From an uncultured delta proteobacterium (GTDB lineage: Bacteria; Desulfobacterota; Syntrophorhabdia; Syntrophorhabdales; Syntrophorhabdaceae), in NCBI GenBank assembly GCA_903872255.1, contig CAIQJW010000166.1, positions 1 to 10,504 of the forward strand: a DNA stretch of 10,504 nt, in the 5' to 3' direction. Of this stretch, positions 1 to 5,910 are shown piece by piece. Numbering within the stretch: the stretch's first letter is position 1; every line of letters starts with the position of its first letter. The notes under the pieces were generated by a model, which saw nothing but the letters and a program-made list of their open reading frames with translations, ran no database searches and was not told the DNA's origin. A program made the translations under genes and the position numbers.

Positions 1-176
1 CGCAGAATATCATCCTGGTAGCTCTCAAGAACACGAAAGGACCGGCACTCGAATCTGCCGACAGGGAATTGAACGAATATCTCCGGTCAATATGGAGGGA
101 AGAGATCGTATTGGATATGCCGGTCATAACCGACGACCATGCACCGGTAGAATATTACAAGTTCAGAAGCATGTGA
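1..176 (+). CDS. C-terminal fragment of a spermidine/spermine synthase-like protein
   Basis: The reading frame is open from base 3 to a TGA at 174-176 and gives 57 residues; the start lies outside the window. The end reads VITDDHAPVEYYKFRSM. An 'xTDDxAPVEY' tail is typical of spermidine-synthase-fold proteins, including the membrane-fused versions, where this segment ends the Rossmann-like aminopropyltransferase domain. With only the last strand and helix visible, I cannot tell a true polyamine synthase (SpeE) from a fused spermidine-synthase-like membrane protein of unknown substrate. The usual deltaproteobacterial neighbour upstream of rpoD is dnaG; here it is this gene, so the local order is rearranged. 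A weak hairpin (GAAGC 175-179 with GCTTC 186-190) overlaps the stop but has no T-run. Confidence 0.55.
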   Translation, partial: QNIILVALKNTKGPALESADRELNEYLRSIWREEIVLDMPVITDDHAPVEYYKFRSM

Positions 177-243
177 AGCATTTCCGCTTCGCCGCGATGC
201 CATACTATTGATCTGCCGCGATGAATTTTTTTGCTAATTAAAG

Positions 244-272
244 TTGACATTAAAATATTAATGTGTTATATT
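244..272 (+). promoter_or_regulatory. Strong sigma-70 promoter upstream of rpoD
   Basis: The -35 box is a perfect TTGACA at 244-249. A 17-bp spacer follows (250-266), then the -10 box TATATT at 267-272 (5 of 6 to consensus). A TG at 264-265 gives an extended -10 as well. Transcription should begin near 279, leaving a leader of about 118 nt before the rpoD start at 397. This is the best promoter match in the window and implies recognition by the housekeeping sigma factor that the downstream gene encodes, i.e. possible autoregulation. Confidence 0.8.
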
Positions 273-297
273 CAACATTGAAGGCAAGTCGACAAAG

Positions 298-335
298 GCA
301 GGCTGGGGATTTCCCGGCCTGCTCTTTCTCTTTTT
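298..335 (+). terminator. Terminator-like hairpin in the rpoD leader (candidate attenuator)
   Basis: The stem pairs GCAGGCTGGG (298-307) with CCCGGCCTGC (313-322). It is ten pairs with a single T-G wobble and a five-base loop (GATTT). A pyrimidine run with five final T residues follows at 323-335. The hairpin starts only about 20 nt after the predicted transcription start at ~279 and lies before rpoD. It could therefore stop much of the transcript as an attenuator or release a short RNA of about 57 nt. It could also simply end read-through from the upstream gene. No known riboswitch aptamer was recognised in the short stretch before it. Confidence 0.6.
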
Positions 336-396
336 AAAATCTGAACTTTACCCCGGTTTTAAATCAGGTGAGATTTAATTATTTTGGAGATAACGA

Positions 397-1905
397 ATGG
401 CAATAAATAACACGAAAGTAAAGGATCTTTTGGATACCGGAATGGACAAGGACCTCTTCGATGATACCGAAGAAAGCCTTCCCCGGCAGGGATATTTTCC
501 CAGTGATGATGAAGTGGATTTTGATTTTGCTTCAGAATCGGAGATCGACCTGGTCGAGACGATTCAAAGAAAGGCCGGTCCGCAAAAGGCAAACAGGACC
601 GAGACGGAAGATACAGAAAGAGCATCTTCTTCTTCGGAAACATCGGACAACATCGTATGGGCCTATTTGAAAGATATGGGACAGGTATCACTGCTGACGC
701 CCGATGAAGAACTGCACATATCACAGAGAATTGAAGAGGCCGAAAAAAAGGCGATGAAGATCGTATTTGACATGCCGGAGGCTATCGGCGAGCTTTTTGA
801 GATAGGCCGCCAGTTGAAGGCTCAGGCCATAGCTATTGCGGACATCATCAATATCGACGAGATGGACCTGACACAGAAGGATGAGGAAAAATACAGAAAA
901 GCCATTGTTTCCTCCATCAGTTCGATAAGGAACCAATACGCGAAGAGAGAAGAAGCGAAGGCAATAATGGCCAGATCCGCCAAGAAAGACAGAAAGAAAT
1001 TAACCGGCGATCTTCAAAAAATGAACGAGAAGATCGAAAAGACATTGCTTGATCTTAAATTAAACAAGAAGACCATTGTAGAGATCATCAGGAAGATCAC
1101 GCAGCAGATGAAACTGATGGGTGATGACGAGGCAGCTGCCATCCAGCGGAGACTGACGGAGCTCGGCGAGATCGAGAACGGCTTGAAGTCCGTGAGGAAC
1201 AGGCTCGTCCAGGCAAACTTAAGGCTTGTCATAAATATTGCCAGGAGATACCAGAACCGCGGGCTTTCTTTCCTTGATCTTATCCAGGAAGGAAACATGG
1301 GGCTCATGAAGGCTGCCGAAAAATATGATTATCAGAAGGGCTACAAATTCTCGACATACTCGACATGGTGGATACGGCAGGCCATAACGAGGGCAATTGC
1401 AGATTGCGGACGGACCATCAGGGTACCGGTTCATGTACTGGAAACCAAGAATAAGATAAATAAGGCCACGTCGGCCCTTTTTCAGGAATCGGGAGAAAAC
1501 CCGGATATTGAGGATATTTCAGTGAAAGCCGGTCTCCCGGTAGAAAAGGTCAGGAAGATCATGAAAGTTTCCGGTGGAACTGTATCGATCGAAACGCCGA
1601 TCGGAGACGATGATTCAAGGCTCGGTGATCTCATCGCAGACCCGAAAGCCTCTTCGCCTCTTGCGGAATTCGTAGGAAATTCGCTTAAAGAGGAGATAAA
1701 CCAGATCCTGGCGACCTTAACTCCGAGGGAGGAAAAGGTTATCAGAATGAGGCTGGGCATCGGAGAGACAACGGAATATACCCTGGAAGAAGTTGGTGAT
1801 GCTTTCGGATTAACCCGCGAACGCATCCGCCAGATCGAAGCCAAGGCGCTCAAAAAACTCCGGCACCCGTTAAGAAGGCAGCGGCTCGAGGCCTTTCAAG
1901 AATAG
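397..1905 (+). CDS. rpoD: RNA polymerase primary sigma factor RpoD (sigma-70)
   Basis: This 502-residue protein directs RNA polymerase to -35/-10 promoters. Region 1.2 is at about 84-118 (DNIVWAYLKDMGQVSLLT). A variable, charged, helical stretch lies at ~119-260. Region 2 is at ~267-337 and contains NLRLVINIARRYQNRGL, DLIQEGNMGLMKA and FSTYSTWWIRQAITRAIAD; the residues matching the -10-reading Gln and Thr of E. coli are kept (Q328, T331). Region 3 is at ~346-420, and region 4 at ~435-495 contains LEEVGDAFGLTRERIRQIEA, the -35 helix-turn-helix. The protein is shorter than most proteobacterial RpoD. Its first 80 residues are acidic and Ser/Thr-rich and only faintly resemble region 1.1. 'ADCGRTIRVPVHVLETKNK' replaces the commoner 'ADQARTIRIPVHMIETINK'. 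The start is set by GGAG at 386-389, 7 nt before ATG. The leader carries a strong promoter and a terminator-like hairpin. Confidence 0.95.
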   Translation: MAINNTKVKDLLDTGMDKDLFDDTEESLPRQGYFPSDDEVDFDFASESEIDLVETIQRKAGPQKANRTETEDTERASSSSETSDNIVWAYLKDMGQVSLLTPDEELHISQRIEEAEKKAMKIVFDMPEAIGELFEIGRQLKAQAIAIADIINIDEMDLTQKDEEKYRKAIVSSISSIRNQYAKREEAKAIMARSAKKDRKKLTGDLQKMNEKIEKTLLDLKLNKKTIVEIIRKITQQMKLMGDDEAAAIQRRLTELGEIENGLKSVRNRLVQANLRLVINIARRYQNRGLSFLDLIQEGNMGLMKAAEKYDYQKGYKFSTYSTWWIRQAITRAIADCGRTIRVPVHVLETKNKINKATSALFQESGENPDIEDISVKAGLPVEKVRKIMKVSGGTVSIETPIGDDDSRLGDLIADPKASSPLAEFVGNSLKEEINQILATLTPREEKVIRMRLGIGETTEYTLEEVGDAFGLTRERIRQIEAKALKKLRHPLRRQRLEAFQE

Positions 1906-1906
1906 A

Positions 1907-1979
1907 GGTAATAGGTACTAGGTAATGGGTAATAGGGTTAATTTCCCATAACCTAGTACCTATTACCCAGTACCTTTCT
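1907..1979. repeat. Hairpin of seven-base repeats after rpoD, probably a terminator
   Basis: The left arm (1907-1929) consists of heptads GGTAATA, GGTACTA, GGTAATG and runs on into GGTAATA at 1928-1934. The right arm (1945-1967) holds the complementary heptads TAGTACC and TATTACC, followed by CAGTACC outside the stem. The arms pair at 22 of 23 positions around a 15-nt loop. The right side is followed by a T-rich run (1975-1983). It begins two bases after the rpoD stop, so it can end that transcript, and it may work in both directions. Heptad arrays of this kind in both orientations suggest a slippage-prone or mobile palindrome rather than an ordinary terminator. Confidence 0.7.
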
Positions 1980-1983
1980 TTTT

Positions 1984-2328
1984 ATGGAAATAAAGGTCAA
2001 AAGAGTCAGTTCGACCCCGCTCACGGGGAATCTTTCCGGGACTGTGAATACATACAGGGTAGTGGAAGATGGCAGGGAGTTCCTGCTTACCCGTACCTGT
2101 CATACGCTGGGCAGCAGCATCGGCATCGCCGGCAGGAAGGGGATCCTGTACGTGGACGCCGAGGACAACAAGATCCACCATCAGGTGACAGCACCGGCCG
2201 GAGCCTGCGGCCTGAACACGGATGATGAAATACTGGAAGGACTTTCCCCGCTCGCCCACCGCTCTGTTCTTATGGCAGATCAGCTTAATGAAACGGCCGA
2301 GATCACAATAATAACCAAAAAAGAATAA
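1984..2328 (+). CDS. Small conserved-looking protein of unknown function
   Basis: I do not recognise this 114-residue protein. It has no signal peptide or membrane segment and alternates hydrophobic and polar residues like a small beta-rich soluble domain. It has two cysteines (C39 in TRTCHTLG, C75 in PAGACGLN) and two adjacent histidines (IHHQ, 65-66). Codon third positions are rich in G/C like the neighbouring genes, which supports real coding. The start is uncertain: ATG 1984 sits in the T-run of the preceding hairpin with no Shine-Dalgarno sequence, and an in-frame stop at 1954 excludes a longer start. A GTG at 2044 is the main internal alternative. If the hairpin terminates, the gene needs its own promoter, and I see no good one. 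Confidence 0.55.
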   Translation: MEIKVKRVSSTPLTGNLSGTVNTYRVVEDGREFLLTRTCHTLGSSIGIAGRKGILYVDAEDNKIHHQVTAPAGACGLNTDDEILEGLSPLAHRSVLMADQLNETAEITIITKKE

Positions 2329-2556
2329 GGAAAGCCCGCGCATCGCACATAAAAACACCGGGCATTTCGTTCAGGATGCCTGAATTATCATGAAATTCAG
2401 AAAAATTGGCAAGAGAATTTACGAAGAACTTTGATTTTTTTGATATTTGTGATAAGTATTTCTTAACAAGCCTTTAATTCATAGGGTTCTTGCGCAACAG
2501 GCGCTTCGCGATGCCTGATAAGTATAGATATATCTCTATATAAGGAAGGGGTAGAA
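2329..2556. other. AT-rich gap upstream of HU with several small hairpins
   Basis: No gene is supported here. A tight hairpin TTCAGG/CCTGAA (2370-2375 with 2379-2384) follows the small gene but lacks a T-run. A second inverted repeat CAGGC/GCCTG spans 2498-2517. A third, TATAGA/TCTATA (2523-2528 with 2535-2540), contains the perfect ten-base palindrome AGATATATCT (2526-2535) and ends just before the HU ribosome binding site. That last palindrome could be an operator or could affect translation start. The stretch 2430-2470 is very A/T rich, as often upstream of strongly expressed genes, but no clean -35/-10 pair is present. Confidence 0.4.
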
Positions 2557-2937
2557 ATGAACAAGGCAGACATCATTGAAAAAGTAACCGAAGAAGCAAA
2601 GATATCAAAAGCAGCGGCAGTAAAGGCATTTGAAGCTATCATCGGCAGCATAATGCAGGCGGTCAGGAAAGGCGACAAGGTTACCATCGTTGGTTTCGGA
2701 ACATTCTCCGTCAGTCCACGGAAGGCGAGAAAAGGAAGAAACCCCCGGACCGGGCAGGAGATCAAGATAGCTGCCAAAAAAGTTCCGAGGTTTACCGCCG
2801 GCGCAGCGTTAAAGGCTGCCGTCAATGGAAAAGCGGTACCGAAACCTGCTAAAAAGGCTGAGCCGGCCAAGAAGGCCGCGTCGAAAGCGAAACCGGTAAA
2901 AGCAGCCAAGCCTGCCGCGAAAGCCAAAAAGAAATAA
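2557..2937 (+). CDS. hup: HU-family nucleoid DNA-binding protein with a lysine/alanine-rich tail
   Basis: HU bends and compacts DNA as a dimer. The first ~90 of 126 residues are a complete HU fold: helical dimerisation part MNKADIIEKVTEEAKISKAA, then VTIVGFGTFSVSPRKARKGR, the HU signature region, and the arm with RNPRTG, whose proline (P63) is the DNA-intercalating residue. Residues 91-126 are an added tail of PAKKA/AKPVKA-like units made almost only of Lys, Ala and Pro, ending in KKK. Such tails resemble histone H1 and the extensions of mycobacterial and Streptomyces HU proteins, and should increase non-specific DNA binding and condensation. A purine-rich AAGGAAGGGG at 2542-2551 precedes the ATG. 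The gene stands alone, with a strong terminator behind it. Confidence 0.93.
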   Translation: MNKADIIEKVTEEAKISKAAAVKAFEAIIGSIMQAVRKGDKVTIVGFGTFSVSPRKARKGRNPRTGQEIKIAAKKVPRFTAGAALKAAVNGKAVPKPAKKAEPAKKAASKAKPVKAAKPAAKAKKK

Positions 2938-2950
2938 TTCATAATTAAGA

Positions 2951-2973
2951 GGGCCCTTCGGGGCCCGCTTTTT
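2951..2973 (+). terminator. Intrinsic terminator of the HU gene
   Basis: A perfect six-pair stem GGGCCC (2951-2956) with GGGCCC (2961-2966) closes a TTCG tetraloop in the very stable C(UUCG)G setting. It is followed by GC and five T residues (2969-2973). It begins 13 bases after the HU stop. Confidence 0.92.
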
Positions 2974-3054
2974 CTATCCACAGAAATTACTCGTATATTT
3001 CCTATTATTTTTTGTTTATCCCGGTCCGGTTATTGTCCTCAGAACATAAAGTTT

Positions 3055-3083
3055 TTGCAATAAAAGCTTACAACTATTAATAT
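3055..3083 (+). promoter_or_regulatory. Possible sigma-70 promoter for the selenoprotein gene
   Basis: TTGCAA (3055-3060, 4 of 6 to consensus) is separated by exactly 17 bp from TAATAT (3078-3083, 4 of 6) in an A/T-rich stretch. It is the best candidate between the HU terminator and the start at 3140. Both boxes are imperfect, so this is tentative. Confidence 0.35.
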
Positions 3084-3139
3084 ATGTTTCTTGAGTCGGT
3101 TAAAGATTGTCAGGCAGAACGTGATATAGGGGGGACCAA

Positions 3140-3796
3140 ATGGATGAGCTCACCCGGAAGATGTATAAGGTTCTGGCAGTTCCTGAATCCGCGTCAATAA
3201 GCGAGATAGAATCGAAGTATCGCGAAATGGTAAGTATATATCAAGCCGGGCAGTCATCCGCAGACCCTCATTCCCGGCAGGAGGCCTGGGCCGGACTGAA
3301 AGAGGTGAGTTCGGCGTATGAAATAGTGAAAAAATACTGGTACGAAACAAATATGCCCCCGGAGAGTCGTGACGGCCATCTCCGGCCTTCCGGCGGCGTT
3401 CCCGGCACACCGGTAAAAAAGAAAAGATCTGCAGCCTCGGCCGGAATTGTCGCTGGACTCGTGTGTATAGCTATTATTTATTACGGGTACGGATTCATGA
3501 AAAGACCGAGTCCGCACGCAAATGCGGCGCCCGGGGAATTGCGGCTATTTACAACATCGCGGTGACCTTACGCGAGTCAGGCGAAAGAGTTTCTTTCGCA
3601 GCATGGGATTCAATATACCGAGATCGATATAGGCAGCGATACGGAAGGGGCTGCCGAGTTAAAAAGACTGACCGGCCGCATGAGTGTTCCCACGATCTAT
3701 CTCAATGGGGATGTCATTATAGGATGGGGCCCTCAAACGGGTCGGGAGATCCTGGAAAAACTTTCAAAGGCCAGGAAACAGGGGGGTGAAACATGA
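3140..3796 (+). CDS. Selenoprotein: J-like domain, membrane segment and Sec-containing glutaredoxin domain
   Basis: Read through an in-frame TGA at 3563-3565, this gives 218 residues. Residues ~4-68 resemble a J domain (KMYKVLAVPESASISEIESK then LKEVSSAYEIV) but lack the HPD motif. A linker ends in KKKR (93-96), followed by one hydrophobic segment (~100-118). Residues ~133-210 are a glutaredoxin of the YruB/NrdH-like kind: LRLFTTSR, then Sec142-P-Y-A, AKEFLSQHGIQYTEIDIGSD, the cis-proline motif MSVPTIYLNGDVIIGWG (P184) and REILEKL. The TGA replaces the first cysteine of CPYC; the second is alanine. A SECIS-like hairpin follows. The basic residues before the membrane segment favour a cytoplasmic N-terminus and a periplasmic glutaredoxin domain, though KR also follows it. 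GGGGGGA precedes ATG 3140. Without Sec insertion the product stops at 141 residues. A nonsense mutation is the main alternative. The Sec machinery is not in the window. Confidence 0.85.
3563..3565 (+). other. Predicted selenocysteine codon (UGA)
   Basis: This TGA falls at the catalytic first-cysteine position of a glutaredoxin active site (TTSR-U-PYA). The frame stays open for 76 more codons that complete the glutaredoxin fold, including its cis-proline loop, up to a TGA stop at 3794-3796. TGA is a normal stop elsewhere in the window (174, 3794 and the hisC and PHP stops), so a changed genetic code is unlikely. Confidence 0.83.
3581..3599 (+). promoter_or_regulatory. Bacterial SECIS-like hairpin
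   Basis: A perfect seven-pair stem GCGAAAG (3581-3587) with CTTTCGC (3593-3599) carries the five-base loop AGTTT (3588-3592). The loop has G as its second base followed by T, like the G-U in the apical loop of the E. coli fdhF SECIS that SelB binds. The loop starts 22 nt after the TGA, within the spacing I recall for bacterial SECIS elements (roughly 16-37 nt). Because it lies inside the coding sequence, it also encodes residues of the first helix of the glutaredoxin domain. Confidence 0.75.
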
Positions 3797-3876
3797 AGTA
3801 CCTGGGGCATCAGGGTCGATCGTAGTCTACGTGCAGGGCTCCAAAAATATCTGGACTTTGGTATCATTAGGGTGTG

Positions 3877-3884
3877 AAGGAGGG
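3877..3884 (+). promoter_or_regulatory. Ribosome binding site that fixes the start of the GspE-type ATPase
   Basis: AAGGAGGG is a near-perfect Shine-Dalgarno sequence ending 7 nt before ATG 3892. An in-frame GTG at 3874 would place this site inside the coding region and has no comparable site of its own, so ATG 3892 is preferred. Confidence 0.85.
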
Positions 3885-3891
3885 AAGCAGC

Positions 3892-5910
3892 ATGCCTGAA
3901 ACAAATATGCCCAGTAACAACAGGATCGCTTTATTGAGAAATACGGATATCTTTCGGGACCTTCCTGATGAAGAATTACTGCGATTATCAGCGAGAATGA
4001 TCGAGAGGTCATATCCGCCAAATCATGCGATCGTCCGTGAAGGCGCAGCCGGAGATGCGATGTTTATCATCGTAGACGGCAAGGTCGAGATACGCAAAAG
4101 GGACCCGGAGAATAACGATCTTGATGTCACCATCACGTCCTTAGGTGATGGTGCGGTCTTCGGGGAAATAGCGCTGTTGACAGGAAATCCACGCACGGCC
4201 ACGGTAATGGCGATCGGCAATACGAAGGTGCTGGTCCTCAGCAAAGACGATTTTGACATACTGCTTCATGAGCATCAATCATTATCGATCGCGTTAAGCA
4301 GGATCGTTGCCGAGCGTATCGAGGAAATGAAGAACAGGGAGTCTCCCGGCACGGTATCCCTCAACACGCTCAAACACGATGAAGCTATTATGGCATGCGT
4401 CCCCGAGCAGCTGGTGCGCAAGAATAAGATATTGCCCACGTCCTATGCTAACGGAAAGATCACGCTGGCCGTTGTCGACACGCGCAACGTTACAGCAATT
4501 GACGAGATAAAGCGGATGGTTCAGCAGAAGTATCCCAAGGTATTTTTTGACCTGGTCGTGGTCAATGAGGACGATTTCCTTAAATTCATGGATGCGGAAT
4601 ACAAAGGCCTGGTGCATCCGCAGGGAGATGAAGCTCTCGATATCGAGAGCTTCATCGATTCCATGGACCATATTCAATCGGATATCCTGAAAGAATTTGC
4701 ATTTGAGGAGGGCAGCGATGACGACCTCGGCATTCCCGATATTGAAAAGGAGGCCGAAGGAGCGCCGATAATCAAGTTGACGAACAGCATTATCGCCATG
4801 GCCCTGAAGAAGGGCGCCAGCGATATTCATATCGAGCCTATGGAAAAAGAGGTAAGGGTCAGGTATCGCATAGACGGGGACCTTCACGAGGAGATGGTGC
4901 TCCCTAAGAAGATACAGCTCCCCCTCATAAGCAGGGTGAAGATCATCTCGAAGCTTGATATTACGGAGCGAAGGATGCCCCAGGACGGCAGGATAACGAT
5001 CAGGATGGGAAACAAATCGGTCGATTTTCGTGTATCGACGGTACCTGCCAAATTCGGCGAAAAGATATGTACAAGGATCCTGGACAAGACAAATACGACG
5101 CTGGGCCTTGATAAGCTTATTTCTCACCCGCCGGTCCTCGGTATTGTCCGGGAAATGATCAAGAAACCCTATGGGATAATATACGTGACGGGCCCGACAG
5201 GCTCAGGTAAGAGTACCACACTCTATAGTGCTCTCGCTGAGATCAACGACGTAAAAAGAAATATTTCAACCGTTGAGGACCCGATCGAGTACGACTTGAG
5301 GGGAGTGAACCAGATCCAGGTCAACCACGATATCGGCCTCGATTTTGCCCGGGTGCTCAGGGCGTTCCTGCGCCAGGACCCGGATGTCATTCTCGTGGGT
5401 GAAACAAGGGATATGGAAACTGCAAAAATTGCCGTTGAAGCCGCATTGACCGGCCATCTCGTCTTTACGACCCTCCATGCCAACGATGCCCCCGGCACGT
5501 TCATGCGGTTGACGGAAATGGGTATTGAGCCTTTCCTTGTTTCCGCGTCTATCATCGGCGTTGTCGCCCAGAGGCTTATCAGGAAGATATGCCAGAATTG
5601 CAAGCAGCCTTATGAAGATCCGGCAGCCCTGCAATTTCTCGGTCTCCCTCCCGGTACGACGCTTTACAAGGGAAAAGGCTGTGATGTCTGCGGGAAATCC
5701 GGGGTCAAGGGCAGGATTGGCGTATATGAGGTGCTCAATGTCGATGAACAGATCCGGCATCTCATCGCCGAAGGGGCCGACACGCTTGCCATCCGGGATG
5801 CTGCTCTCGCCGGCGGCATGGTATCTCTCAAGGAGTACTGTCTTATCCTCCTCAAAGAAGGTGCGATCAGCGTCGAAGAGCTCCTGAGGACGGTTGTCGT
5901 ACAGAGCTAA
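3892..5910 (+). CDS. GspE/PilB-type assembly ATPase with an N-terminal cyclic-nucleotide-binding domain
   Basis: This 672-residue protein is a hexameric-type ATPase of the type II secretion/type IV pilus family, which works at the cytoplasmic face of the inner membrane. Residues ~15-140 form a cyclic-nucleotide-binding domain. Its phosphate-binding cassette GEIALLTGNPRTATV keeps the expected Glu (E92) and Arg (R101), so ligand binding looks possible. Residues ~152-238 form an MshEN/GspE N-terminal-like domain, followed by an acidic linker (to ~290). The ATPase has Walker A GPTGSGKST (434-442), Asp box VEDPIEYD (461-468), Walker B/ILVGETRD (500-507) and His box HLVFTTLHAND (522-532). A four-cysteine zinc site (CQNC 567-570, CDVC 597-600) marks the GspE/PilB group rather than PilT. 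The fusion suggests direct nucleotide control of a machine. No partner secretin, pilin or PilC gene is visible. It follows the selenoprotein gene by 95 bp, possibly on one transcript. Confidence 0.92.
   Translation: MPETNMPSNNRIALLRNTDIFRDLPDEELLRLSARMIERSYPPNHAIVREGAAGDAMFIIVDGKVEIRKRDPENNDLDVTITSLGDGAVFGEIALLTGNPRTATVMAIGNTKVLVLSKDDFDILLHEHQSLSIALSRIVAERIEEMKNRESPGTVSLNTLKHDEAIMACVPEQLVRKNKILPTSYANGKITLAVVDTRNVTAIDEIKRMVQQKYPKVFFDLVVVNEDDFLKFMDAEYKGLVHPQGDEALDIESFIDSMDHIQSDILKEFAFEEGSDDDLGIPDIEKEAEGAPIIKLTNSIIAMALKKGASDIHIEPMEKEVRVRYRIDGDLHEEMVLPKKIQLPLISRVKIISKLDITERRMPQDGRITIRMGNKSVDFRVSTVPAKFGEKICTRILDKTNTTLGLDKLISHPPVLGIVREMIKKPYGIIYVTGPTGSGKSTTLYSALAEINDVKRNISTVEDPIEYDLRGVNQIQVNHDIGLDFARVLRAFLRQDPDVILVGETRDMETAKIAVEAALTGHLVFTTLHANDAPGTFMRLTEMGIEPFLVSASIIGVVAQRLIRKICQNCKQPYEDPAALQFLGLPPGTTLYKGKGCDVCGKSGVKGRIGVYEVLNVDEQIRHLIAEGADTLAIRDAALAGGMVSLKEYCLILLKEGAISVEELLRTVVVQS

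Noticed and set aside
191..223. Direct repeat GCCGCGATG at 191-199 and 215-223
   Set aside because: Only nine bases and two copies. No function can be supported.
3140..3565. A stand-alone 141-residue membrane protein ending at TGA 3563
   Set aside because: The same frame continues with unmistakable glutaredoxin sequence and the stop is on the catalytic position with a SECIS-like hairpin behind it, so a true stop is less likely than Sec read-through.
3563..3565. TGA read as Trp or Gly under an alternative genetic code
   Set aside because: TGA ends several other genes in this window at normal lengths (e.g. hisC and the PHP gene), and no other gene has an internal TGA.
3463..3789. A separate 108-codon + strand gene over the end of the selenoprotein gene
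   Set aside because: It is in a different frame, has no recognisable domain and overlaps the glutaredoxin coding frame. It is a shadow.
3874..3891. GTG 3874 as the start of the GspE-type ATPase
   Set aside because: The six extra codons contain the AAGGAGGG ribosome site that correctly precedes ATG 3892.
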